Below, piece by piece: positions 1 to 7,349 of a DNA stretch of 64,000 nt. The translations under genes and the position numbers were made by a program. Source of the stretch: Microcoleus vaginatus HSN003 (lineage in GTDB: Bacteria; Cyanobacteriota; Cyanobacteriia; Cyanobacteriales; Microcoleaceae); assembly GCF_022701255.1 (NCBI RefSeq), contig NZ_CP031705.1, forward strand, positions 2,245,501 to 2,309,500. The letters run 5' to 3'. Positions within the stretch are counted from its first letter, which is position 1; each line of letters starts with the position of its first letter. A model generated the notes under the pieces. The model saw nothing but the letters and a program-made list of their open reading frames with translations. It searched no databases and was not told where the DNA came from.

Positions 1-343
1 TCTGCATCTCGGTTTTGTAGAGCAGTTGTCCCGTGCGAGTAAACAGCCTCAATTGCAGCGGACGAGGAGTGCGATCGGGTACAAACCAGGTAAAGGTCGG
101 ATGCCCAGAAATCGTCTCTCCGACATGGCTAAACGGCACCAAGACAGTCAATCTCGCCGATGAATTAGCTTCGCAACTGCCCCCGCGAGTGGTATTCGTC
201 CCGGTGTCTTTCGGTTTAGAAGGGTTTTCAGGAGGAGTATATTTTGCCAGCGCTACAGGAGCGACCCAGAACGAAACACTCAGCATTAAACTCGCAATGC
301 CGGCAGAGTAAACCGTTCGACGCTTCAACTCGTGAGTCATCAT
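1..343 (-). CDS. DUF928 family secreted protein, 5' part only (cut by window edge)
   Basis: Reading the minus strand from an ATG at 343 gives an open frame that runs off the left edge. The start is supported by an AGGA motif 8 nt upstream; a second ATG follows at 340. The first ~35 residues form a signal peptide (Lys/Arg-rich start, hydrophobic core SAGIASLMLSVSFWVAPVA, then ALA before KYTPPEN). After a GGSC motif comes the L-V-P-F ... G-H-P-T-F-T-W-F-V-P pattern typical of the cyanobacterial DUF928 family. No enzymatic role is known for the family; export to the periplasm or outside is inferred. DUF928 genes are commonly found near CHASE2 sensor genes in cyanobacteria, and one lies immediately upstream here on the same strand. 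Confidence 0.75.
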   Translation of the reverse strand, partial: MMTHELKRRTVYSAGIASLMLSVSFWVAPVALAKYTPPENPSKPKDTGTNTTRGGSCEANSSARLTVLVPFSHVGETISGHPTFTWFVPDRTPRPLQLRLFTRTGQLLYKTEMQ

Positions 344-477
344 CTGAATCCTCATCTGTAACTATCTTCTAGAGTAATCACGAATACACAAACACAATAG
401 AGGACTGTCCGCAAGCTTCGTTTGCGGGAAGGTGCAAAGATATTGGTGTCAGCTTAAGGGCAAACCCTCAGTCCGGC

Positions 478-640
478 AGTCCGGCAGGGGTTTAAACCCC
501 TGCCTCAAAGCGAAAGTCGTCTGAAGACGACTAATGAGTTCTTCAGTCCTCTTTGAGAGGACTAATGAGTTCTTCAGTCCTCTTTGAGAGGACTTTCGCT
601 ATGAGACAGGGAATTCATTCCCTGGCGGACTGCCGGGTGG
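478..640. repeat. Palindromic repeat cluster, family B
   Basis: This gene-free stretch holds nested hairpins: GGGGTTTAAACCCC, AGTCGTCTGAAGACGACT, and two tandem copies of TTCAGTCCTCTTTGAGAGGACT, followed by TCGCTATGAGACAGGGAATTCATTCCCTGGCGGACTG. The same words recur at 46365-46690, so this is a dispersed repeat family. No open frame of interest crosses it. Confidence 0.75.
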
Positions 641-740
641 GCGGGAGGACTGGGTGGACTGACAGCTTAAGTTGACACGCTTTGGGCATTGCCCTATCCA
701 GAGTTGCCGTGTTATCGATCGTTAGATCTGAGCTCTTAAA

Positions 741-849
741 CCATTCTCAAGAACGGGCAAGATGCCCGTTCCACAAAGAGTGAATTTCTTGTGGAACGGG
801 CATCCTGCCCGTTCATAAACGCCTTATTGAAAATGGTGCAATATCTCAT
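741..849. repeat. MITE-like palindromic repeat, family A, copy 1
   Basis: An imperfect inverted repeat: CCATTCTCAAGAACGGGCAAGATGCCCGTTCCACAA on the left is mirrored by TTGTGGAACGGGCAT...CCCGTTC and AAATGGTGCAATATCTCA on the right. The ends and core match copies at 13699-13814, 43683-43775 and 49013-49145. It lies between the CHASE2 kinase stop and DUF928. Confidence 0.75.
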
Positions 850-888
850 CTCAATTAGCTCCGATTTAACCAGCGTGAACCCCACCGC

Positions 889-2844
889 TCACCAGAACCA
901 CCGCCGTTTTGCTGGCCAGGTTAACTCGCACACTGTCCCCTTCGGTTGATTCGGGTAGCGCCGAAATGCTCCGCCTAACTGTTTGGCTAAGTTCTTTGCA
1001 AGCTGGGTTCCTAATCCTGAGGGTTGAAGTTTAGGGTTTGGATCTTCGGGTATTTCCTTGTCTCGCTCCATTGCAGCCAAGCTAAGCGTTTCTGACTGAG
1101 ACTGTTTCCCCCTACCATTATCCGCCACCCGAATCACCTGCCGATCGCCCTCTTGAGTGCAAATTACAGTCAAGCGAGTGGCTTCGATCGCGTGTTTCCC
1201 GACATTGCAGAGCGCTTCTTCCAGAAAGCGGCAGAGTGCTCGCTTGTGTTCCAACCGCAGATGCGAGGTGTTCAAGGGATCGAACTGCACAATTTTGAAT
1301 TTGATCGTTTTGAGGTAGGGCAATTCTTGTTCGAGCGTGTTGGAATAGACCTTGTAGAGCAATTCATGCAATGGAGCCTGCAGGGCCAATTCGATCGCAC
1401 TCCCCATGCGGAGATGCGGTTCATCCGCGATCGCGTCTCGTTGCACAGAGCCGTAAACTGCCCGCAATTCTTGATTCAAGCGTTGCAACTCCGGTAGAAA
1501 TAACGGCGGTGTGGCTTGTTCTTGAGCAGTTCTCAAAATCACAACCAATGTTTGTAACGGGCCGCTATGAATTGCATTAAAGGTCTGCTCGATCGCAAAC
1601 TGACGTTCCTCCAACCGCAGTCGGAGTTCCTGTTCGTGGCGATAAAATAACGCTGCCATCAAGCCAGCCCCATTCAACACCAGCACCAACAACACAGGCA
1701 CGATCGGCACCCACCATCCCAAAAGAATCAGCCAGTAACAGAGCGCGATCGAGCTGACACTGGCGACTAAGAGCCCCAACAAAATTTTCCAGGGCGATCG
1801 CAAAAACCGTCCCAGACTTATCCCCAAAAGTCCCCATGCCACAATCCAGAGATATTCCCCTGCGTCTGCCCAAACCCGAAGCAACGATCGGCGATCGAGC
1901 ACCGCACTAACGATCTGGCTAGTGGCGTGCGCCTGGATTTCGACTCCGTAAATCCGTCCCGGATTGATGCCAACGATCGCACCTGAACTTGCCAAATCCT
2001 TCGCGCTAAAAGACATCATCCCAATCAGCACAATCCTGCCTCGAATCCAATCCGGGTTGACCTGTCCCGATTTGATTTGCGAGAGAGAAAGCACGCGAAA
2101 CGGCATTGTCCCGCTGCGAACATTGAGTAAAATCTGGTTGCCGCCAGCATCCGCCCCCACATATCCGCCAGAGTTTGACTGCACTCTGGTCAATTCAATG
2201 CTGCCAAAGCGCATCGCCTCCCGATCGCGAATTCCATTGCCCAACTTAATTCCTCGGGCTGCTAAATAGCGTTCCGCCAGCCGGATCGCCAACGAAAAAC
2301 GGTATTCCTGCTGGGGGTTGTGAGCCCCCAACAAACTGCGGCGCTGGTAGCCATCCGCATCGAGAACGGCATCTGCAAAGCCAACCTGTTCCGATGGCAG
2401 CGCGGGCGGAGGTGCGACGGTAAAGCCACTGCGATCGGGCAGGGCAATCTCCACTCCGATCGCATTCTTGCTGCTGCGAAACACCGATGTTAGTTCAGCA
2501 TTACCCGGCTCAACCGGAATATCGCGTACAATATCCAGCCCGATCGCAGTCGGTTGATAGGCCTGCAAGCGTTTAAGCAAATCGGCAATTTCGCGATCGG
2601 GAATCGGATAAGTTCTGGCGCGTTGAATATCTCCCTCGGTGATACTTACGATTACAATCCTTTCATCGATTGGCTCAGCGGGACGCAGGCGCAGAAATCG
2701 ATCGAACGTCACCAACTCCAAAAACTGAAGCGCACCGGTCAATCGAGCGATCGTCACAGCGACAATCACCATTACCCCTGGAAGCGCTCCTCGTCCCCAA
2801 GTCGTGACGCCCGCTTTCACTGCTTGCCATCGATCGCGCTTCAC
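889..2844 (-). CDS. CHASE2-domain sensor histidine kinase (NarX/HisKA_3-like)
   Basis: 651 residues with a GTG start at 2844. One N-terminal membrane segment (about 22-40) is followed by a large extracytoplasmic CHASE2 domain (about 45-315, with IVIVSITEGDI, IGLDIVRD and GRIVLIGMMS), three closely spaced membrane helices (about 335-405), a short coiled segment, a dimerisation region with IHSGPLQTL (phospho-acceptor His candidate) and a GHKL ATPase (EEALCNVGKHA N-box, VADNGRG, GLGTQLAKNLAKQLGG). It should sense an unknown external or periplasmic cue and phosphorylate the response regulator encoded just upstream. Its start overlaps the stop of that gene by one base (TAGTG), which suggests translational coupling. 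The ligand is unknown. Confidence 0.88.
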   Translation of the reverse strand: MKRDRWQAVKAGVTTWGRGALPGVMVIVAVTIARLTGALQFLELVTFDRFLRLRPAEPIDERIVIVSITEGDIQRARTYPIPDREIADLLKRLQAYQPTAIGLDIVRDIPVEPGNAELTSVFRSSKNAIGVEIALPDRSGFTVAPPPALPSEQVGFADAVLDADGYQRRSLLGAHNPQQEYRFSLAIRLAERYLAARGIKLGNGIRDREAMRFGSIELTRVQSNSGGYVGADAGGNQILLNVRSGTMPFRVLSLSQIKSGQVNPDWIRGRIVLIGMMSFSAKDLASSGAIVGINPGRIYGVEIQAHATSQIVSAVLDRRSLLRVWADAGEYLWIVAWGLLGISLGRFLRSPWKILLGLLVASVSSIALCYWLILLGWWVPIVPVLLVLVLNGAGLMAALFYRHEQELRLRLEERQFAIEQTFNAIHSGPLQTLVVILRTAQEQATPPLFLPELQRLNQELRAVYGSVQRDAIADEPHLRMGSAIELALQAPLHELLYKVYSNTLEQELPYLKTIKFKIVQFDPLNTSHLRLEHKRALCRFLEEALCNVGKHAIEATRLTVICTQEGDRQVIRVADNGRGKQSQSETLSLAAMERDKEIPEDPNPKLQPSGLGTQLAKNLAKQLGGAFRRYPNQPKGTVCELTWPAKRRWFW

Positions 2845-3539
2845 TAATCAATCAATCCTTGTTCCCTAGCCCGCACTTCCGTTTGAATCCGCAGATTCTT
2901 ATCATCATCCTTATACACCTCTAGCACATCTCGAATCTGACTCCAGTAAGACTGCACAGTGCGTTCAGAAACATTCATCCGTTTGGCGATCGCAGTATCC
3001 TGTAAGCTCTCTTGAAAAGCAAATTGCAACACCTGCATCCAGGCGGGTTTGAGTTGCAGCCCATTGCGGATCTCTCTGGGTGTATAAATCCGCTCGTGCA
3101 GCGCCCAATCAACCATGGCCAGCAAGTCTTTCATCGGCTGGCTCTTATCGACAACTGTGAAGCCGCCCATGTGATTGTCGATCGACGGTTTCAGCCAAAC
3201 TAAAGTCCGAACATGGGCACTCTGCACCACAATATTCAGACTCGGATACTGCTCCATCAACGTTTTGAGGAGTAGAAGCCCTGAATTTGCTTGAGCTATT
3301 TCGCCGATCGTCTCTGGCATCACCAGATCCACAATCACCAAATCCGGGGTCGTCTGCGCTATTTGCTCAAGGGCTGCCTGAGCCGTCGGAGCCGTCAGAA
3401 TGTCTGCCTCTGGATATTCTTGCTTCAGAATGTTAAGCGTGCCACCTAACACCATCGCATGGTCATCCACGACTAAAAATGTTCGTTTCTCTGGTTGAGG
3501 TAAAGTCTGGGGCATAATTGATTCGTTACCACACAACAT
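2844..3539 (-). CDS. LuxR/NarL-type response regulator, partner of the CHASE2 kinase
   Basis: 231 residues from the ATG at 3539; a second ATG at 3515 (MPQTLPQPEK) is equally plausible since neither has a strong ribosome site. The receiver domain (about 18-145) shows the acidic pair VVDDH, the phospho-acceptor Asp in VIVDLVMP and the conserved Lys in VVDKSQ. The C-terminal half has a LuxR-type helix-turn-helix (DTAIAKRMNVSERTVQSYWSQI). It is first in a two-gene operon with the kinase at 889-2844. Targets cannot be read from the sequence. Confidence 0.88.
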   Translation of the reverse strand: MLCGNESIMPQTLPQPEKRTFLVVDDHAMVLGGTLNILKQEYPEADILTAPTAQAALEQIAQTTPDLVIVDLVMPETIGEIAQANSGLLLLKTLMEQYPSLNIVVQSAHVRTLVWLKPSIDNHMGGFTVVDKSQPMKDLLAMVDWALHERIYTPREIRNGLQLKPAWMQVLQFAFQESLQDTAIAKRMNVSERTVQSYWSQIRDVLEVYKDDDKNLRIQTEVRAREQGLID

Positions 3540-3814
3540 CGTCAGTTTAGGTAATCCGTCAACCCATTTTAGATTGGGAATTTACGATTTTCGATTTGTG
3601 ACCTAGTTAAAACTAGGGGCTTTAAACCGCTGAAATTCTCATTCAAAATCCCAAATCTAAAATCGTCTCGGTCATCTTCTTACAATAGAGGAATTACCTG
3701 GCTCCCGTCCTGCATCTGTCCGCCAACTGGGGTTGTGGATGTCCGCAACGAGAATTGCGCTAAAGCGCAGTTCTATTATAATCTAGGTGTCGCAGCAGGA
3801 AAAAGGATAATTTT

Positions 3815-4630
3815 ATGGTAGGAGAAGGTTCGTACAAAGCAAACACGTACAATCTGGAATTTGAGGGAGAAATCCAACGGTTAAAAGCTCAAGTTCTCCT
3901 CAGTTGGGAAAAGGAAGCGCGCACTTTAACTTGGTTCGGTTTAGCCGACGGGATGAATGTTTTGGAAGCGGGTAGCGGGCCGGGATTTTTCACCGAAAAA
4001 CTGTTAGAATTGCTGCCAAACAGTTCGGTAACAGCGGTAGAAATTGACCCGGTACTGCACGAAAAAGCAGTAGGATATTTGCAGGACAAAGGAGGCGATC
4101 GAGTAAATCGCATTCAAGCATCGGTGGCGGATACTGGTTTGGATGATAACACGTTTGACTTTGCGATCGCCCGTTTGCTGTTCGTTCACCTTCCAGAGCC
4201 CGTCGCAGCAGCTAGAGAAATATTCCGCATCTTGAAACCGGGCGGCAAACTGGTGATTATTGATAGCGACGCGGATTTGTTTTGGCTGACAAATCCACCT
4301 TGGTCAGTCCAGATTGTCCGCGAGAAATTCAAGCAGGTGATGGCATCGCGGGGCGGCAATTTATGCGTCGGGCGAAATCTGTGCCGCATTCTCAAAGAAG
4401 CTGGGTTTGGTAGCGTTGATTTAGAAGCGGTTGTCAGCCACAGCGATTTAATTGGAATTGAAGCGTTTGAACCTTTGCTGGACTCCGGGCCCATTTTGCA
4501 AATGGTCAAACAAGGGTTGATTTCCGAGTCGGAAATAGAAAGCTATCTGGTTTCGCGGGATGAGTTTGTAGCTGCGGGCGATCGATCGATGATGAGTTTT
4601 TGGTTGATGGCGTGCGGGGAAAAAAATTAA
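3815..4630 (+). CDS. Class I SAM-dependent methyltransferase
   Basis: 271 residues, ATG preceded by AAGGAT. A Rossmann-type methyltransferase fold is visible: motif I VLEAGSGPGFFTEKL (about 50-64), the acidic end of strand 2 in VTAVEIDP, then NTFDFAIARLLFVHLPEP and LKPGGKLVIIDSD (motif III region). The order fits the UbiE/Methyltransf_11/25 group. The substrate cannot be predicted; C-terminal residues 150-270 carry a lid-like insert resembling small-molecule methyltransferases. It stands alone, between divergent neighbours. Confidence 0.8.
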   Translation: MVGEGSYKANTYNLEFEGEIQRLKAQVLLSWEKEARTLTWFGLADGMNVLEAGSGPGFFTEKLLELLPNSSVTAVEIDPVLHEKAVGYLQDKGGDRVNRIQASVADTGLDDNTFDFAIARLLFVHLPEPVAAAREIFRILKPGGKLVIIDSDADLFWLTNPPWSVQIVREKFKQVMASRGGNLCVGRNLCRILKEAGFGSVDLEAVVSHSDLIGIEAFEPLLDSGPILQMVKQGLISESEIESYLVSRDEFVAAGDRSMMSFWLMACGEKN

Positions 4631-4716
4631 TAAAATTAAAACCAATTTTTCACAAAACATTGATGTTCTGCCGCAGCAAAACCTCTAGCACTCTCGCTAC
4701 ATTCCCAGCCAACAAA

Positions 4717-5292
4717 TCAAATTTCTAAATCCACCCTATTGAGTTCATTCAAGGGTAGATTTAGCGCTTCTGCAATTTGCTCATCCGTCAAACCAAACTG
4801 ACGCAACTTATCAATTAATTCAATTATTGCGAGGTCTGTGTAATTATTGCTTTGCTGCTGGAAGTCAGGAGTGGCAGGCTGACTTTCATCTGAGGTAGAA
4901 GCTGAAGCATCGGGGCAATTGTTGGTGTAACCTATATTAACATTGTTTTTATTCCCAGTGTTTTTATTTCCTAAAGTTATATTTACATTTATGTGACGTT
5001 CTAGCACAGATTCAAGATTACTTTTTTTAACTTGTTCGCCAAAGATATCAGATAACATTTGCAAAAGCTCGTGACTGACTTTTTTAACGTGCTTGTCACT
5101 GTAACCGTATGTTTCTGCAACCCCAGCATACTTTTGACGATTCAGTATTCCCGCGATAATTCTGCGCTGCAAGTCGTTGAGATGCTTACCTGTCTTAGCG
5201 CAGACAGCTTCATCGACGGATTGCAAAGTCTGAGGAATGTCCATAGGTAGGCCGATGAGATCAATGCCGTTACTATATCCTACTTTTTCCAA
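4717..5292 (-). CDS. Small protein with vWA-MoxR-associated (vMAP-M0-like) N-terminal domain
   Basis: 191 residues from a TTG at 5292 preceded by GGAG; an ATG at 5244 is the alternative. Residues about 38-95 (RRIIAGILN...YAGVAETYGYSDKHVKKV...MLSDIFGEQVKKSNLESVLER) match the helical HTH-like module that opens many cyanobacterial vWA-MoxR-associated and STAND proteins. An Asn-rich stretch (NVNITLGNKNTGNKNN, about 104-120) follows, then a polar linker and a C-terminal helix pair (about 155-188). No catalytic domain is attached, so it looks like a stand-alone adaptor or a truncated conflict-system component. It is divergent from the two membrane proteins at 5496-6612. Upstream DNA carries repeated TTGGAAAAA words. 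Confidence 0.6.
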   Translation of the reverse strand: MEKVGYSNGIDLIGLPMDIPQTLQSVDEAVCAKTGKHLNDLQRRIIAGILNRQKYAGVAETYGYSDKHVKKVSHELLQMLSDIFGEQVKKSNLESVLERHINVNITLGNKNTGNKNNVNIGYTNNCPDASASTSDESQPATPDFQQQSNNYTDLAIIELIDKLRQFGLTDEQIAEALNLPLNELNRVDLEI

Positions 5293-5495
5293 CTTTCTCC
5301 AACTTTTTTGACCTCGCCTGCGAATTGTTTGGGCTAATTTGAAAAAGATCCAACTTTTTCCAACTTTTTTTGTATTTAAGTTTTTACCTTAAAAGTCTAC
5401 TATGAGAATATTAAAATTTCATCACCCAATATAAATCAGAAATTATACAAGGAAGTGATATTGTACCTAATTACTTGCCAATGCAGAGGTAGGAA

Positions 5496-6023
5496 ATGAC
5501 CGATAAAAAACTAGATCAACCAAGAAATATCACTTTGCTGCCCTATCAGATGCAGAGTGGAGAGAGCCTAACACAAGACACTCAATCCGACATCGAAATT
5601 TATAAAGAGGTTCTGGCTGAAAAATTTGCACTAGCGAAAACCGTAGAAGAATGTGATCGACTAATAAAAGTTAGACAAACAGTTCAGGAATTAGATAGAA
5701 ATAATAGGCAATTAAACTATACAGAACAATCGGCAAAGGCTCAGCTTGTTGAAACCCAACAAAAAGCTACTTTCCAACGTAGACAACAGGTTATCGCTAG
5801 TGTTATTTCAGTTGGGATTGGCATTTATTTTATACAAGCTTCTTCTTTGGCAGGATTGCTGTTTTTGATTTTAGGATTGGCTAAACCTTTAGGCTATTCA
5901 TTGGGAGAGATCGGTGAGCTTTTCGATGGTTTGAAAGGGTTTGCCAAAGATTCAAATAAACTTCTATCTAATGGTAACGACCGGGATATTCAGTCTGAGG
6001 AGCCTAAAAATGCAAGATTCTAA
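5496..6023 (+). CDS. Hypothetical membrane protein (coiled coil plus two membrane helices)
   Basis: 175 residues with no recognised family. Residues about 30-95 are charged and helical (predicted coiled coil), followed by two hydrophobic segments (about 103-117 and 120-136, SVISVGIGIYFIQ and SLAGLLFLILGLAKPLGY) and a polar tail. The next gene starts inside its 3' end (14-nt overlap), so the two are translated together. Such small membrane proteins beside effector-associated modules often belong to predicted conflict systems; that role is inference. Confidence 0.6.
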   Translation: MTDKKLDQPRNITLLPYQMQSGESLTQDTQSDIEIYKEVLAEKFALAKTVEECDRLIKVRQTVQELDRNNRQLNYTEQSAKAQLVETQQKATFQRRQQVIASVISVGIGIYFIQASSLAGLLFLILGLAKPLGYSLGEIGELFDGLKGFAKDSNKLLSNGNDRDIQSEEPKNARF

Positions 6024-6612
6024 ACTAGATTTAATTAGTGCGTTAAAATTTGAAAAGCGACTTAAAACTTCGGTTGCGGTGTATCTATCCATAATCCTTC
6101 TTACTATAATTGGTGTGTTAGTCAAGATTGATATGGCTTCTGAGTTACAGCAGGCATTGATAGTTATTTTGGGCTTAATTACAATTGCTACTATTGATGC
6201 GTTCAGAAAAGCTTTAGATAACACACGATCTTCTTTAGTGGATCAGTTTAGCCAGATCATTGTTCAGGATGGAGGTTTGTACGTTGGTGGTGATTATATG
6301 GAGAGTCGAACCGTTAATCAAGGAATTGAAAGAAGACAAACACTTGCAGAAGCTGCTGACGAGATTCAGCAACTTCTGATGCAACTGGAGAAGTCCCAGC
6401 CTGCTGCTACTGAAGCTGAAAAAGTAGCCTACGTTAATGATGAAACTCCTATCGATTTAAAATCTCGTTTAGTTAATGCCCTCAAAGCTGGTGGTGAATC
6501 TGCTGTCGTCGAAACTACTCTGGATAATAGTCCTTATGTTAATGTTGTTAAGGCTATTCTAAAAGGATGGATATCTTCAAGGGATCTCAGTAGCACAGAT
6601 AACGATACCTAG
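6010..6612 (+). CDS. Membrane protein with cyanobacterial effector-associated C-terminal module
   Basis: 200 residues from the ATG at 6010, chosen because GAGGAG lies 8 nt upstream; it overlaps the previous gene by 14 nt. Two membrane helices (about 21-41 and 46-66) precede a soluble part containing YVGGDY and then ERRQTLAEAADEIQQLLMQLEKSQP, KSRLVNALKAGGESAVVET and NVVKAILKGW. This series is the conserved tail shared by many cyanobacterial pentapeptide, TIR or STAND-linked proteins (YxGGD ... LKAGG-A ... I-GW). Known members act as adaptor/oligomerisation tails; the exact function is not established. The pair probably forms one membrane complex. Confidence 0.65.
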   Translation: MQDSKLDLISALKFEKRLKTSVAVYLSIILLTIIGVLVKIDMASELQQALIVILGLITIATIDAFRKALDNTRSSLVDQFSQIIVQDGGLYVGGDYMESRTVNQGIERRQTLAEAADEIQQLLMQLEKSQPAATEAEKVAYVNDETPIDLKSRLVNALKAGGESAVVETTLDNSPYVNVVKAILKGWISSRDLSSTDNDT

Positions 6613-6673
6613 AACACAAGAATAACCGATATTACCGATCGGTAATAGCATAGGGACTACTAACTCTGCTTAA

Positions 6674-7282
6674 TTACTGCGGCTGAATCCCCTTCAAAAA
6701 CTCCCTCCTTGCCTCAATCCTTGAAGGCATTAAAACGCAACGCACCAGCAATTCTAAATCCAACTCTGGCAACAACTCACTTCTTGAAAGTTGCTCGTAA
6801 TTATCCTCGCACAACCGATAGACAGAAAGTTGATTATTTTTCCAAAACCAGACTTCAGGGATGCGAAGTCGCAAATACTTAGCTAGTTTATTTGTACTCC
6901 CGCTAGTCATCGTCACTTCTATTGCTAAATCGGGATGCTCTTTCTTTTCACCTATATAATAAGACTCATCTGGTTCAAATGACACATCTTTGGTTTTATC
7001 CCTGCGAGTAGCACTTCCTACAGGAATAAAGTTAATCCCTTTCTCGAAAAAGTAAAGTGCTATAAATATAGCCAAAATACTTTTGATCTCTTCATGGTCT
7101 TCGCCCAGTGTCATAAACTCGATCCACCCATCAAAATAAGTTATCCGCAAACCAGGAGAGTCGGCCATCAAAGATTCTAGAGCCTCAAATTGCTCCCAAC
7201 TATAATAACCGGGGAGAATCAATCGCTGTTCGCCAAGCGTAACTGTTTCTTCTAAAAGTTTTGCTGTCATGGGTAGAGCCAT
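6674..7282 (-). CDS. Uma2 family (DUF820) PD-(D/E)XK-like protein
   Basis: 202 residues with the Uma2 signature: YSWEQFEALE, LRITYFDGWIEFMT, then HEEIKSILAIFI, PDESYYIGEKKEHPDLAIEVTMTSG and IPEVWFWKNNQLSVYRL. The D ... E-x-T arrangement is that of a PD-(D/E)XK nuclease-like core. Cyanobacterial genomes carry dozens of such genes; a nuclease or transposon-related function is suspected but unproved. A second Uma2 gene, divergent in sequence, lies at 49270-49839. Confidence 0.85.
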   Translation of the reverse strand: MALPMTAKLLEETVTLGEQRLILPGYYSWEQFEALESLMADSPGLRITYFDGWIEFMTLGEDHEEIKSILAIFIALYFFEKGINFIPVGSATRRDKTKDVSFEPDESYYIGEKKEHPDLAIEVTMTSGSTNKLAKYLRLRIPEVWFWKNNQLSVYRLCEDNYEQLSRSELLPELDLELLVRCVLMPSRIEARREFLKGIQPQ

Positions 7283-7349
7283 TCTATTTTAAATATTGCT
7301 AGCCCCCACCCAGTACAAACCAGGCAGGGGCATTCTCTCACATTCTAAC

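Noticed and set aside
33..311. 92-residue frame on the + strand at the left edge
   Set aside because: It is the complement of the DUF928 gene, which has a signal peptide, ribosome site and family pattern.
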